Below the pieces are notes generated by a model, which had not been told where the DNA came from, searched no databases, and was given only the letters and a program-made list of their open reading frames with translations. Made by a program: the position numbers and the translations under genes. Shown piece after piece: positions 33,385-46,500 of a stretch of DNA of 64,000 nt; the stretch's first letter is position 1, and each line of letters begins with the position of its first letter. The DNA is from Phocoena phocoena (lineage: Eukaryota; Chordata; Mammalia; Artiodactyla; Phocoenidae), in assembly GCF_963924675.1 (NCBI RefSeq), contig NC_089239.1, forward strand, positions 34,805,818 through 34,869,817. Reading direction: 5' to 3'.

Positions 33385-33560
33385 CTAGTAAGAATTACCC
33401 GTGAAGATTTTTTTTTTTTAAAGAGGTACACTTTTCCCACCTTAGAGATTACCGTTTATAATCTGGAGTGGTGGAGTCACGAATCTGTATTTCTAAATGG
33501 CTCTCTGATCAGGTGATCGGGAGAACCCTTGGCATTAGGAATTACTGCTCTAGTCGTACT
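33385..33560. mobile_element. MER5-type hAT DNA transposon fragment
   Basis: AGAATTACCCGTGAAGATTT, GTGGAGTCACGAATCTGTAT, CTCTGATCAGGTGATCGGGA and GGCATTAGGAATTACTGCTC follow a MER5A-like order in which the two halves are partial inverted repeats, so strand is not assigned. Ancient and non-autonomous. A short T run interrupts it at 33410-33419. Confidence 0.65.
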
Positions 33561-34068
33561 AGGTATTACCAACATTCACTCTAATTTAAAGATTGACCTC
33601 TATTTGGGGAAATGGAAGAGCTGAAAAAAGACCACGAATGCAGAAAACCATTAAAAAGTGCCATATATACGATACTTTCTGCACTAGTTTAGCGAGGATG
33701 GAAAACAATCACGATGTTTACTGTCTTGTTTTCCCTTCAGAGTTCTACGGAACTTAGAGATAATTTTTTGAACTTGCGCGCTAAAATGCAGTCTCTTGAT
33801 TCACACTAAAATTAACGGTTACTGCTTAGTCTTTAAATATTTAAGATAAAATCTGCCCAGACACATCCTGATCCTATCCTTCATATAAATTCTTGCCACT
33901 ATAGACTGTTATCTCTTTCAGACACCACTGGAGTGTTATAATCATTAATGTGGACACAGACAACTCGGATTATTCAAAGGGACGGACACAGGGATAAGGG
34001 TTAATAAAGAAAATGGTGCAGTAATCATTTCAGGCAGTTTCTGTGTTTGATTTCTCAGAATATCATCA
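33561..34068. other. Unassigned AT-rich sequence
   Basis: Nothing recognisable: no repeat block, no frame of interest. It ends at the target duplication of the inverted L1. Confidence 0.4.
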
Positions 34069-34081
34069 TTAAATGCATCTT

Positions 34082-34459
34082 TTTAAATTTAATTTTTATC
34101 TTATTATATATTGTAGTGTAGTTGATTTACAATGTTGTGTTAGTTTTAGGTGTACAGCCAAGTGATTCAATTATACATATATCCACTCTTTTTCAGATTA
34201 TTTTCCCATATAGGTTATTACAGAATATTGAGTAGAATTCCCTGTGCTATACTCGAGTAGAGTTCCCTGTGCAATAATCCTCGTTGATTATTTTATGTAG
34301 TAGTGTGTTTATGTACTCGGCCATCGAAAAGAAGGAAGTAACGCCATTTGCAGCAACATGGATGGACCTAGAGATTATCATACTTGGTGAAGTAAGTCAG
34401 AGAAAGACAGATATCCTATGATATCACTTACATGTGGGATCTAAAAAAATAATAATACG
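34082..34459 (-). mobile_element. 5'-inverted (twin-primed) L1, with TSD
   Basis: The left part (34082 to about 34315) is an antisense L1 3' UTR (GTAGTTGATTTACAATGTTG, GAGTAGAATTCCCTGTGCTA). The right part (about 34316-34450) is in the opposite, sense orientation and encodes the ORF2 end (AACATGGATGGACCTAGAGA, GAAGTAAGTCAGAGAAAGAC). The whole is bounded by TTAAATGCATCTT (34069-34081) and TTAAGTGCATCTT (34460-34472), 12 of 13 identical. One insertion event with an inverted 5' segment explains this. Confidence 0.9.
34320..34440 (+). pseudogene. L1 ORF2p C-terminal fragment in the inverted segment
   Basis: The plus strand translates in part to the ORF2p end (SAIEKKE-like, then ATWMDLEI-like and EVSQRKTDI-like segments), the same region seen in the other copies of the window. 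Only about 40 codons are present. It has no catalytic region and is a by-product of the inverted L1. Confidence 0.75.
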
Positions 34460-34472
34460 TTAAGTGCATCTT

Positions 34473-35850
34473 GATGCTAAGACACACAGATACAGACACA
34501 CCAGCTTAGAGTATTAATAGCCGTGACTTTTAAAGTTCTCTGACCCCAAACCATTAATACCTCAGAAGCATGTAACCAAGGACAAACAAGAGGTACTATT
34601 TATTTATTGAGGGCAAAGAGATTTATGTACGTTGCATCTAATGCATGCAACAAATATGGAAGTTAGGAACACTATTTATGTTTTATTAACCGACTTGCCT
34701 AAAATGTGCCTAGTAAACAGCATACATACAGACGTCTGAGTCCTAAGGAATCAGACCCAATAAAAGACAAAGAGAGTAGAGTGGATTTTGCCGCAAGCCA
34801 AAGGAATTTTAAATCATTGACGAGACTCCCTTCCCTACCCTACCTGCCTCAAAAATATATATATATTTTCTCCAGACAGTATGTACTTACAAGATTTGGG
34901 CCTTAAATACGAACAGAGTGGAAGGTTGTGTGTCAGGTGTGTGCTCAGGACGCTGGGAAGGCCTTGGTGCTCTCCCGGGTCCTACTGTACCTGCCATAGC
35001 ATAAAAAGTGCATCTCCTGATACTTGGGATTTCTTCCTCTGAACTTCACCCATTAGCTAAAAGCTCCGACGCCTATTCAAATTCTCTTCCCCGTGGGAGG
35101 TGTAACACTTTAAACTGTCATCAGCCATTCACATTTTAGTTTTGACCTGGGGATTACAAAAAGAGGAAAGGAGGGCACTGGTGCCTGACTGGGGAGAGAA
35201 GATTTTCCCAGAATAGAGCCGGTTCCCTGACAACCCTTACCCAAGAAAAGATGTAGCCTAAAGCTGGCCTTCCGCGCAGTACTCCACAAGGTGGAATACC
35301 TTGTAGAATTTTTATTAGACACACTCTTCTTGTCCCAGATTCAGGAACTACCCCCCACGAAGGCTGAAGCTCATCAGATCTGGGCTAAGCCGTATATTTA
35401 TCCCACGTACGTATGCTACATAGACGCAATCTCTCTCCCCCAAGTCGTGCCTCACAGGGGAAACTGTTTTAAGATTTTGTTTTATCCTGTTAGGAATCAT
35501 ATTTTATAGAGAAAAAAAAACTTCTCTAAGTACCTATATCTGAAAAGTACACTTTACTACTAACAATTGGGGTTCGGTCCATCAACTCTGATCTGTTCAT
35601 TCTCTTTCTCCACTGAGGTTCGAATGCACTGTTGTCACAGGGGAGGACCCACGGGAAGTTCTTACGCTGGTCATACTTTAGGGGAGAGAATTAGCGCTGA
35701 GGCTTTCCTCGTGCACAGAGCTGTAGGAGGCCGATGAGGCTGCCGTACAACCTCTGGGATGGCTTGGCTGCTTCGCTTTTACTCTGACAGGTAGCCAGCC
35801 ACCTACGCAATGTTCCAAGGAGGAGGGATTCCAGGGGTGTGCAGTGGGAT
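34473..35850. other. Unassigned sequence, no gene seen
   Basis: Frames at 34706-34906, 35110-35322 and 35291-35509 are 66-72 codons long without recognisable motifs. No repeat was identified. Confidence 0.4.
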
Positions 35851-35857
35851 TTTTCTT

Positions 35858-35972
35858 TTAATTTTTATTGGAGTACAGCTGATGTATAAGCTTATGTTAG
35901 TTTCAGATGTACAGCAAAGTGAGTCTGTTACACATATACATATATCCACTCTTTTTTAGATTCCTTTCCCAT
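35858..35972 (-). mobile_element. Very short L1 3' end, antisense
   Basis: TTTTAATTTTTATTGGAGTA, then TTATGTTAGTTTCAGATGTA, CAGCAAAGTGAGTCTG and CATATATCCACTCTTTTTTA are the last 110 bp of the L1 3' UTR reversed. A strongly 5'-truncated insertion. Confidence 0.88.
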
Positions 35973-36206
35973 AAAGCTGGAATGGAATTTTTGAAGGAAG
36001 GAATGGAGGTAACTTGAGGTTATCTGGCGAGTTGGTGCCAGACGTCGTAATCTGCTGGCGGACCTTAGTAAACATGATTAGTGAAAAGACTCTCTTTGGA
36101 AAGTATGCGTTGGTATTTATTCCACCAGTCTCCGTCGAATCCATGTGACTCTGAGTGTAAATCTAAAAAGATATCATACGTGTCATAGTAATATATGGAA
36201 TTCTAT

Positions 36207-36440
36207 TTTTCATTTTTATTTTATATCGGAGTACAGTTGATTAACAATGTTGTGTTAGTTTCAGGTATACAGCAAAGTGATTCAGTTATACATGTACATG
36301 TATCTATTCTTTTTCAAATACTTTTCCCATTTAGGTTATTACAAAATATTGAGCAGAGTTCCCTGTGCTATACAGTAGGTCCTTGTTGGTTATCTATTTT
36401 AAGTATAGCAGCGTGCACATGGCAATCCCAAACTCCCAAT
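36207..36440 (-). mobile_element. 5'-truncated L1 3' UTR, antisense
   Basis: TCATTTTTATTTTATATCGG, GTACAGTTGATTAACAATGT, TAGGTTATTACAAAATATTG, AGCAGAGTTCCCTGTGCTAT and CAATCCCAAACTCCCAAT give the L1 3' UTR in reverse. It lies about 240 bp from another L1 tail of the same orientation. Confidence 0.9.
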
Positions 36441-38257
36441 TTTTTTAAATTTAGAAATAAAGTAGACTTGCAGAAAAAGTTGTTTTCATAAAGGAGAAAT
36501 AAAAAATACGTTGTTTTCTAATGTGTTTTCCATAATCACAATGGCATCGTAAACGCATCGTGAAGGATAGCTGCTTGGTATCTTTAGGGAATATTTGGAA
36601 ACACATATCCAATGGTGGGAGAATTCTTAGGTAAACGTTGATACATTTATTGGATGTTCTCTATCAATCATCAGCCACTGGTGCTATTGAAGACCATGTA
36701 GTAACAAGGAAAGATGTCCTTATTAAAAGGGGAAAAAGCAGGAATTAAAGCTATATACATTTATGTCAGCCGTTAAATGTGCACTATGATTTTGACCACC
36801 GAACAAAGCAAAACTGATGATATATACACGTAACTGTATCATATGTTCATATCTGTATCAGTTTAGGGTGAAATGATTATGGACATTTTTTTTCTTTTCT
36901 TTGTTTTCCAACTTGTGTATAAAATGGTTACATTCTTTTTAGAAGGTGAAAAAAGACATTTTCAAATGAACATGCAGAGAACATTAAATAATCTAGATTA
37001 CTTGTTACCCCAAGCAAATATTTATTTTTGAGTTATTCCCCAGCATTGAGTAGAAGCTGATGCAGGGATCATTTCACATAGGAAGCTACTAGGTGATCAG
37101 TTTCTCTGCATAAACCGACAATGAATTGCATCTAATTTTGAATGGCATTCATTCTACTGGCATTTTAGAATCTTTTCCTGGCACTTAACCTAGCAGGAGT
37201 GCAGAGTTCATTAAGTAAATATGTTCTAGAAGGCTAAAGGTGAAGGCATGAAGAGACTTTTCCTGCTTTTGTTTTTACTTTTGTTTTTTTGCTTGTTTCT
37301 TTTTCTTGTTTTGACCCTGAATTGGGAAATTATTCCATCCTGCTCTAGGACGTCTATGATGTATGAAAAAAATAGAGTTTCAAGAAGTTACAGCTTTACA
37401 ATTTCAACATCATTCCAAGGCTGTCACTGTTGTCTGTTGGTGTGATTGAATTCTAGCTCATTCACAGCTGGCCTTTGAACACCTCCCTCTCAGAAATCAG
37501 TGACACAAGCCATCGGTGGGGCAGCCCGGCTGGTACCTAACTCACCCTTCTTTTGAGTAATGGAGAAAACACAGGCGGATCACATCATTAATCTAAGACA
37601 CCCAGTTGTCTTCAAAATACAGATGGAATCTTCAGTGTGAATCGTTAGTGTTAAGAGAAAATAACGCGTAAAGAATGACATTGTTTTTCACTTCTTAGGG
37701 AATTTAATTGCTCCTCCACGGCTTGAGAGCTGAGTGACCGATCGCTTGATTTCTGAGCTGTGGTTTCTCTTCTCCATTGTGGGTTGCAAATGAGGCAGCG
37801 TTTTCGCAAAAGCGAAAAACACCTCACACACGTAATTAGAATGGTGTCTGGGTGTGCTGGTCCTTGAAATGGAGGAGAGAGAGGAGGAAGGAGAAACAGC
37901 AGAAAAGTGGGAGGAAGGTGATGCCAAAAGAATTCGCCCGCAGTCTGTCCTTTTCTTCTCAAGATTTTGCTGTTTAAGCGCTGCCATCGATCTGTTCTGT
38001 CTTCACGTGCTGTTGTCTTAAAAAATAATAAGATCGACTTGAATGTATGTATAGTCAGAAGCAAGTAACTGCTCAGGTACGTGACGTTCCAAGTAGAGAC
38101 ATGACACTCTGCCCAAAACGAGATGATTTCAACACCTGTCCTCTAAGAGTTTATAAAATAATCAGAAAGATAAGGCAGATTAGTGGCAATATGACGTTAA
38201 TAGAAATTTTAAAATATATATGTGTATAATCTATATAGCATATATTAAATGTTACAT

Positions 38258-38258
<1 letters not shown>
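36441..38258. other. Unassigned sequence, no gene seen
   Basis: Two overlapping minus-strand frames of 137 and 99 codons lie at 37651-38064, in a GC-richer patch, with no recognisable domain and no splice or promoter context. A 65-codon frame at 37248-37445 is T-rich. No repeat was recognised. Confidence 0.4.

Positions 38259-38260
<2 letters not shown>

Positions 38261-38303
<43 letters not shown>
38261..38303. repeat. (AT)n microsatellite
   Basis: An uninterrupted run of about 21 AT dinucleotides. It is self-complementary, so it can extrude as a cruciform and is a likely length-variable site. Confidence 0.97.
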
Positions 38304-38307
<4 letters not shown>

Positions 38308-38489
38308 CTTCATTCTTACGTTCCACAGAAGTATGTGAAGGTGTGGGCAAAGACAGAAGGGGATAAAGAAACCTATTTTGCAGTCCAGACTCCCGAGTTT
38401 ATTCTAATTGCAAATAGGAGCTGGTTGCAACTTTTCCATTTGGACTTCACAAACTGCTGCTAATAGTGGTGGAGCCACCAGTAGCTCAT

Positions 38490-38715
38490 TAGAACAAATG
38501 CCTGCTGTGTGCTGGGCACATTGCTGGCCGTCGCCCCATCCCATCTCATTTGAGGCTTTTAAGGGCGCTGCGAGGCAGGTGCTCGTCCTACCTTCCTGTT
38601 CCAGGCAAACATCTTGAAGCTTGAAGATGACAGCCGGGAACGGGTGGAAAGGAGATGTAAATTCAGACAGTACCAACCCCAGAATCCGTGCTCTTAATCT
38701 CTGCACAACCCTCAC
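38490..38715 (-). repeat. MIR fragment, antisense
   Basis: The plus strand shows AAATGCCTGCTGTGTGCTGG, CCCATCCCATCTCATTTGAG, CGCTGCGAGGCAGGTGCTCG and CCAGAATCCGTGCTCTTAAT, a reversed MIR that has kept its GC-rich positions. The 122-codon minus-strand frame across it is not a gene. Confidence 0.75.
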
Positions 38716-40395
38716 CTCGCAGGTTAAAAACATTTTACAACAGGTGAAATACCTGAGTTTGTAAAAGTTCATATCTCCATTTCACATGCGTAAGTTAGGT
38801 TTAGAAAATCGTGGTGGGAGATAACATACTGCCTTGGCTTTTTTATACCTAGGATGATTTGAAATTCAAACTAAGAAATGAGTGCAGGGATAGTGTCATT
38901 CATGTCTTTATACATCCATCCTCTTCTCATCTGAAAAAGGGTGACTGGCGCTCCGTAAAACTTCGTCAAATAAATAATCAGTGTCACCTCTTCCTTTGCT
39001 TTTATTTTTGTTTGTCATGTTTACGTTTTAAGATAAGATGATATTTTAACATTATCATGCATTGGCAAATTTTTTTCTTTCCTGTGAAATCCTCAATCTC
39101 GTTATTAGGGGATGAAAATAAAGAAAATGAATCATTTTGATGTTTTTCTAGCATAGTAGAACCCGGAGCACTGATCTGGGATGAGGACACATGACTTGCA
39201 GTCCTAATTCTTAAAGCCGTTTACAGTCGAACCTAAAGCCAAACTTTGAAGCTGAGTTTGTGTTTCCTCACCGGTACGTGGTGGAACCCTTATGCCTTAG
39301 ACGTCTTCCTTTAAAGCCCCAACAGCCATGTCATTGCCTACATCCTCCTGCCCGGCACACAGCATGGATACAACAGAGAACGGTTCACTTGTCTTTCTTG
39401 CTCTGTCCCTCCTTCTATCTCAAATAATTTTTAAGTAATTAAGAAAAAGATCATTCTAATTTTTAAAAACCATTGGATTTCGTAGATGACAATATGATAC
39501 ACATAACAATCTATCAAAAAAATTTAAATAATTTACCTTCACTCTGTCTGTTCTTCCATTAGACAGTTTGTCAATAAAAGTTTCCCTTTTCTCATAATGA
39601 CATATTTAATCCTCTTAGTATAATATGCTACTTTGAGGTTCATAAAACTTCAAACTTTCAAATGATTAACGCACCTACTAAAATGACCTCCTACACAGGC
39701 TTCTTGCCAAAAAGAAATGATTAAATCCACATTTTACATTGTTTTGTAACCCTTGAAAGTAATAGGGATCAAAATAAAGAGAAAACCCGAAGTTCTGATT
39801 CTCTGATTTTATTTATTTATATATTAAATAGTTTATTCAGCAATTTCCTGGGGGTAAGAAAACCATAATCAGATGGAAACCTAGATATTTTTTAAGCGTC
39901 AAAAATTATCCGCTTCCACCGTAAACTGGTAAAACCAAATTTAACAATAAGCTCAGCACTCAACTAGATTCCTTTTCCAGCCTCTTCTTTTTGTCATGAC
40001 ACAGGAATTCTGGCTTCCATTTATCCAATCCTCCTGGCAATTATAAGTTGTCAGCCTGTTAAACTATTAAATTGAAACAAAAATTCTGGGTTTTTTTTAA
40101 ACTAATATTCTGTCTAAATTACTTCAGAGCTTCAAACTCAACATGTTGGGAAGAAACCTCTCCGTCATTCAATACTTAGTTTCCCAAGTAATTATCCTTC
40201 TCTTGAGAAGACAGATGGGTCTCACAAGCTGATTTTGTTCCCTTCCTTTCACTGGCTGCCAGAAAACTCATTTGTGTGACAAATGTATAGGATCTAAAGT
40301 GTGCGTTTTGTTTATCAACCTCACTCTAGGCTTTGTGTTATTTTTCCTGTAATTATGCTCCTCACATTTTAATTTGCTTACTCATTTTACTTCGT
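38716..40395. other. Unassigned AT-rich sequence, no gene seen
   Basis: No repeat family was recognised. Frames at 38859-39041 and 39002-39190 are about 60 codons and lack motifs. Confidence 0.4.
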
Positions 40396-40399
40396 AAAT

Positions 40400-40840
40400 T
40401 TCCATTTATCATACTCTATATCTCTGAGTCACATTAGATCGCATCATTTTTACATACCTGGCTGTGGGTAATTTAAAACTAAGTCAATCCCACTAACCCT
40501 GATACTCTCCTGCATTCTCCAGCTCAATCAGTGGCTCAGAAGGTAAGCACCTTAGTCATCTTTGGCTTTTCCTTATTTTCATTCCCAAAGTCAGTGATTT
40601 CCTAAAATCCCAGAGTTTCTAACTCCTGCGTCTCTCTAAAGGCGCTCTCCTTCTCTTCAATGGAACTTCATTGTCTTAGTTGAGAAGTTCAAATAGCTTG
40701 CTCCGTGGGCTGTCAGATATGGTCTCATCTCTTCAGACCATCTTTAGTGCTCTTGCCAAAATGCCTTTCCAAGAAATGCAAGTCTGATCGTAATTCCATA
40801 GTTAAAAGCACAGCCAAGTAGTCATTGGCCTCCCCAGTGC
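40400..40840 (+). repeat. L2 LINE fragment, sense (weak)
   Basis: GAAATGCAAGTCTGATCGTA followed by AATTCCATAGTTAAAAGCAC and GTCATTGGCCTCCCCAG matches the L2 block AAATCTGATC...CTTAAAACCCTTCAGTGGCTCCCC. The upstream part is less certain. Confidence 0.5.
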
Positions 40841-43800
40841 TCTTGCTGGTTGGCTCCGGTTTGTGGTGAATCTCTGGCTATTGTAAATTCATCATCCACA
40901 TGTTCTCTTCCAAAGCGGTGTTTGTTAAGAGTGGTTAGGCGTGATGAGGACACTGTGTATTGTGAAGGATGCAGAAGGCGCCGGACAATTAAGGAGGTGC
41001 TTTTCTGCAAGTTATTGTAGTAGGGAGAGCGTTCACTAATGAGGAAAGTCTCCAAGGAAGGGAAGGGAGCCGGGGCTTACAGAGACAGGCAGGCAAGGGG
41101 CTTATCCACGAGTCTTCAGGGACTCACCTACAAGGATGGAGATGAGTCTTCTGTAAGTCACTGAGGAAGGGCGGAGGTGGGGATGTGCCAGACCAGAGCA
41201 TCCTGTCGCCTGGCCATCTGGGGAAACATGAAAGGGTGGGGTATTTTGGAGTAGAAAAGGATGGGGAGATACCTTAACCTTCGCTGTTTTCCAGATACGA
41301 GGTTCAGGTAAAGTTTAACATTGTCACTGTTCACCTATTCCACGAGATCGTGTCCTCACTTTATTATTCACACAAATGAATAGAAAAAAAAAAAAGCCAA
41401 TTTCCTGACTATCCCCTATGGTTCCTCTTATATGCCCACATGCCCTTATATAACTGGTACTTTTTGATCCCATGAGGAAGGGGGAATATATATATATATA
41501 TATATGTTTATATACTTATATTAGATATATTATATTTATATTATGTATATATTTCCGTTTTTTGTATTTTCTCTCTCTATATATAAAATCACTTTCAGAA
41601 TGACGGGAAGAATATAGAGAAACTGCATTACTCAGCAGACACCCTCTCCATCCCAGCTTCAGATGATGCTGATGGCGAGCGATTAGCAGGACCCACTCTG
41701 AGAAATCCCGGCCTGTAACAGCATCTCTCTTAACCTCTGGGTACAGTTGGAACTGTTCCTTGTACCCCTCGCTCAGCCACCAAGAGCACCACTCATCCCT
41801 CCCACAGAGGCAAGGGGATTGAATCCCCCGCTGCTGACGTAGTCTGTGTTTCAGATCTCCCCACGGATTAGGGATATGAAATGGAGCCATTTCATAAACC
41901 TCTAGGTTCCAAGAGTAACGTAAGCTCTAATTCCACAGACCGGTAGATCACCCCGCATCCGTACCTCTGAATGGCATGTTGCTGGTGCAGGAATCGCTCA
42001 CTAGAGAGCAGACTTGCCTCAGCTGTTCCCGCCTCAGCCAGGTGGTCCAAGGAAAATGAAATGTGCTTACCTGTGAAAACAGGTTGCCTATAAATCAAAA
42101 GGGGTCAAGTTCTGTCCACCAGATGGAGGCTTTAAAATCTTAATGTGTAAGTTAAGGTATAATGGATTACTGGAGGTGAAATTTTAGTAAGGTTGACTCA
42201 TTCTGTTGCCTTCTGGGGTCTAGGGGGAGCGAAAGGTTACTGGTACAGTGAACAAGAACAAAGTCAGATTTTCATCTTAGGTGACCTAATTACAAAGGAT
42301 GCGATTCTGACCCATTAATTTTCAAAATCATATCTAATTATCTGTTGGTATGGCTTACTGAGGCTTAAAAACACATGGACTAAGGGATTTTCTCTGCTAA
42401 GCATATAGTTTCTTTTGCATGAGTACTGGGTTTTGGCGTATTATCATTTTACGTGTAAAATTATTCTGGTTTATGGTATGGGGGATCTAAACAGCCAGGA
42501 TCGATCTTTCCCTTTCAGTCTTTTTCTCTGTCCTTCTTTTTCCCTCCCTCCTTCTCTCCCTCCCTTCCTCTCTCTTTTTTTCTGCCACTTCTTTAGTCCT
42601 GGAAATACAAAATGAACAGGAGAACAAGAAGAATCCAATTCAATCAGTTTTCTCTTTTTGGACAGTTAGAAAGTTGAAGTGTTGGCATAATACAAAGCTT
42701 TGTTGTTAACCGTGGATTTCGTTTTATCCGTGTTTGTCGCTGGAGTTAAATGTATGAACACATTTGGCCGTGAATTTTTTTTTATCATTATTAGTATTAT
42801 GAAAGGGACAGTCACAAGCAAAGCTGAAATTATCTATGAGTGACAAGGGATATTATCAAGGATCCTTATATATTCCTGTGGTTTTCAATTATTTCAAAGA
42901 ATCATTCCAAATGGGAACTATGAATATCTTCTTCCCTCACTGAGTTTTTGTTTGTTTGTTTTGGTTTGTTTTTTGTTTTTCTTTAAAACTCCGTGGTGTA
43001 CTTGTTTCTTACCACCCTCTGTGGAAAAGTGTGACTACTTACATAATAGCACTTGTCATTTTCCTGGCAATCGCGGAAGGAAGTCTTCTCTCTGATTCTC
43101 TGTTGCTAACTGATGGCCTCACCAGCTTGCTGCATTGGGACACACAGCAGAGAACATGACTTCTTGGTAGAGGGGAGGACATTTGGGTAAGTGGATTATT
43201 GAATGTGTAGACTCCCTTCAGGACTCTTAATATAAGTTCTGTTTCCTCCATCTTAAGTTCTTAGCTACCTTTAAAATATCACCACATTTACGTTCCAGAC
43301 CTTTGTTGAGATGTTTTTCTTTGACTTATAACTTTAAAGTTATTTTACATAAAAAAGAAGAGTCTGTTTTAAATAACCTGAACTTTTTGGAAACTTTAAA
43401 AATTATTAGATAGATACCACTACCCTTAATGGACACATCTTTAATTTTCTTAAGCAAAGTGACTTTTAGTGAGAACAATGGGAACGTGAATTGTGATTCT
43501 AGGTGTAACTCATGTTTTGACACAGGTTCCTGACTTGAAGTCATTTAATCATAGGTACTTTTAATTCATATGGGCCAGAATTGAAATCCATTTCTCTAGC
43601 TTATTTTTAAGTAGTTATAAAGTCAAGCTGAACTTTTATTTTTGTTTACATTATAATGATTTTTTTTTTAGGTTTTAAGACTTTGTGCAATAACTCCCTC
43701 CATTCTGCTTTAGTATCGTGATCTTAGCTCTGTGGACATCAGGATTAAATCTAATTCTAGTAAGTTCCTGAAACAAGCTGTTACCATCCAAGGCAAGATA

Positions 43801-44900
43801 TTCCTGGAAAGTAAATTCATATTAACGTAGATGTTGAGGTTTGTAACTGAAGACGGTTTTAGTTCTCAGTATTATGCTTAAAGGGAACTGAATTCAGAAT
43901 AACTGAGCACGAATGCTTCACCCCAGTGAGCGTAGCTGTCCACTCAGATTTTTTTTTTACTCAGCTATGCAGGTACATACCTATGAACCCAATAAAATCA
44001 CCTGTGATCCAGATAATATATGCAACAGTTCATATGCCTGATTCTTTGAGCTGCTCTCAGTATGTTAAAGCAAAGATAAAGACCTCTTCTATCTGTTGTA
44101 GTCCATCCGCAAATAACTTGTCCTTGGAAGGTGTCATTGTTGCTTGCTAAGGTAACAGATGATGCCTCCCCGCCTTTGGATATCCAGTTCCATTACTAGA
44201 ATAAACCATTCGCTGTACCAGACATAGGCTTTCCACTGCTCTGTATTTCTTTTTCTATTGGAATTTAGAGAACTCAAGGACAACGAAGGATACAATTCCT
44301 CATTCAACAACTCAATAAAGCATGTACCTTGAATATGTCTTAGGAACCGAAGAGACAATATTAGGCATCCAATTTCCTTTTATGAATTATTTCTTAAAAT
44401 ATCTACAACACAATCGGGTAATCCAAGTGTATATTGCCAGTGAGACTGCAATAGCAATTCTCATTTCAGTAGCTCTTGTTTTCCTAAAAGTAGGACAGAC
44501 TCTATAGTTGGTGGTCTTTTTTCAATACTAAAGAAGCCTGTGTGGTCTTTTGCCATATGTCCCGTGTGTATAAGTTACACTTCCAGTAGCTTTTAGTGCC
44601 CTCATCACTGTAAATGAGCATTTCATTGGGCTAGGTAGAGAAAAATCACCACCTTGAAAAACAAATTTGTTCCGTAGCATTTTGACTAATGTATCAATTT
44701 TCCGCTGTAGAAAGGACCATTATTTTATTGTACAAATAAGAATAAATGATCATATGCATTTCTCTGGTGGGAATATAAAATAATATAGTTTAAGGATTTG
44801 CTAAAGTTAGCAAATGGAGAAGTGCAGGCCATAACCCAAGTCTGTTAAGTGAGACTGGCGACTCAAATTCTGGTGATCATTTCACTGTAATTTTTGCCGA
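40841..44900. other. Unassigned sequence with two low-complexity tracts
   Basis: An AT-rich tract with a (TA)n core lies at 41486-41590, and a polypyrimidine tract of TTCCC/CTCTC type at 42505-42595. Minus-strand frames at 41516-41890 (124 codons) and 41892-42098 have no recognisable domain and partly cross the AT tract. I recognise no transposon over about 4 kb. Confidence 0.4.
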
Positions 44901-44904
44901 TGAT

Positions 44905-45120
44905 AATAATGACAGCAAGCACACATAACGGTTTGCTGTTTGGTAGGGACTGTTCTAAGCATTTACACATAAACTTACTTATCAAAATTACCCCAAGAGG
45001 CAGGTACCATTATTGTTCCTATTTTATAAAAATACAGGAGGGCACAAATTAACCAATGAGCCGCAGTGAAGTTCTGGGAGAAACAGCTCTCACACCCAGC
45101 TCTTTCTGTGCTCCTCTATT
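44905..45120 (-). repeat. MIR fragment, antisense
   Basis: The plus strand shows TAGGGACTGTTCTAAGCATT, CTTATCAAAATTACCCCAAG, AGGCAGGTACCATTATTGTT, CCTATTTTATAAAAATACAG and CACACCCAGCTCTTTCTGTG: a well-ordered reversed MIR. Confidence 0.85.
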
Positions 45121-46354
45121 TGGAAATCAATCTACTTCTAGACTTAATGTAATTGAAAGTTCAGTGCTGAGTTATGATGTCCATGCGTAGTAAAACTGAG
45201 ACTTGGAAAATATTTAACATGTAAGGTTGCTGGTTGACTAATCACAGATCGTTACCATCTCAACTTGAATTCAACTCTTGAGTAATCTGCTGTGCTGTGG
45301 TATGACCCTGACTCAATACCCCACGGGTCTAAGCTTCCCAAGTCCTTCCTGGTTACTCTAAAGATACGCATCCCGAAAAGAATAATCCTCTGAAGCTAAC
45401 CTTAAATTCAGTCTATCATTCCTTCAAGCAACTCGGTTCTAGATCTGCTGCTGCCCTTTCTAGAGGAAGAACACAGCAGGTTTCAGAGATAGTCCGTACA
45501 AAGAGCTGCTAGATGAGCCAGCCATTACTGTAATTATGCGCTCCAACTGTATGGTTGAAAAAAATGGAAGCTTAACTGAAATTTAAAATTATTTATCTTT
45601 GAGATTTTCTTTTCTGGATATGATATATTAAGCCATGGCAACAGCTAGAAAGTGGATGCACTGCAGTGAAATCATATTTTTAAATACAGTGGAAAGCTGT
45701 GGAAGCAAGAGGGACTAGGGAAAATGAAATCCCCAAAAGGAAGAGCCTTCATGAGGGGAGCTGAAGTCGATAGCAGATCTTCTTTCCTAGGGCATGTGTG
45801 CATTCAAGGACAGGGCTCGGCCCAGCCACGCAGACGCTGGGGGCAAGACGAAACAATAGAGCTTTCGTGGTTGAGTGGGTTGGCATGATGAATAGGAATC
45901 TAAGGAACCTGCAAACACAAAGGCAGCTTTTTCCGGGAAATATTTACAGTGTTCTAGGTGGGATGGGAGGCTGAGGGACTGTCCTGCAGTTTTGCAGTGA
46001 TTAGAAAACGAGATCCCACTTGAGGTGACCTGCCGCAAACATACACCAGGTTCCCTGCCAAGACTTTGCCAAAATTCGAAGCTGTGTAGGGTAGGAAGCT
46101 AAATTAATAAAATCAAACCTCTGTAGGGCATAACTTAATTTCCAGGGCTCAGTGGACATGGATCTGCCAGAACCTCAATCTAAAAGTCTAGGAGGCCACC
46201 TCTCAGGGATGGGGATGAAGCAGTCGTGGACTGATTTGAATTCAGTCTGCAACTCACCCCGAACCAGACAGTCCTTGGGATCGATGTGTCTGTTCTGTAC
46301 ATCTACAGGGAAAAACATAACCTCCCCTGGAGTAAAATAGCATCATCTGGACCA
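45121..46354. other. Unassigned sequence, no gene seen
   Basis: Frames at 45787-46038 and 46152-46340 show no domain. The region 46150-46350 may belong to the L1-like fragment that follows but could not be aligned to it. Confidence 0.35.
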
Positions 46355-46391
46355 ATAATCAATATTTAAAAAAAAAAAAAAAAAAAAAAAA

Positions 46392-46500
46392 GACCCACAG
46401 ATTACCCAGATACTGGAGTTAGCAGGCAAGGACATTAAAATAACCATTATCAATATGTTACAGTAAGACAAAAGATGGAAGTAGTATCTCAAAAGAGAAC
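46392..46500 (+). mobile_element. HAL1/L1M-like fragment, sense, after a long poly(A)
   Basis: An A run (about 46366-46390) is followed by ACCCACAGATTACCCAGATA, GGAGTTAGCAGGCAAGGACA and TTAAAATAACCATTATCAAT, which I recognise from old L1-related (HAL1/L1M) ORF1-side sequence. The family is a tentative call and the extent is uncertain. Confidence 0.5.

Noticed and set aside
37651..38064. 137-codon minus-strand frame
   Set aside because: No recognisable domain, two overlapping frames in the same patch, and no exon boundaries.
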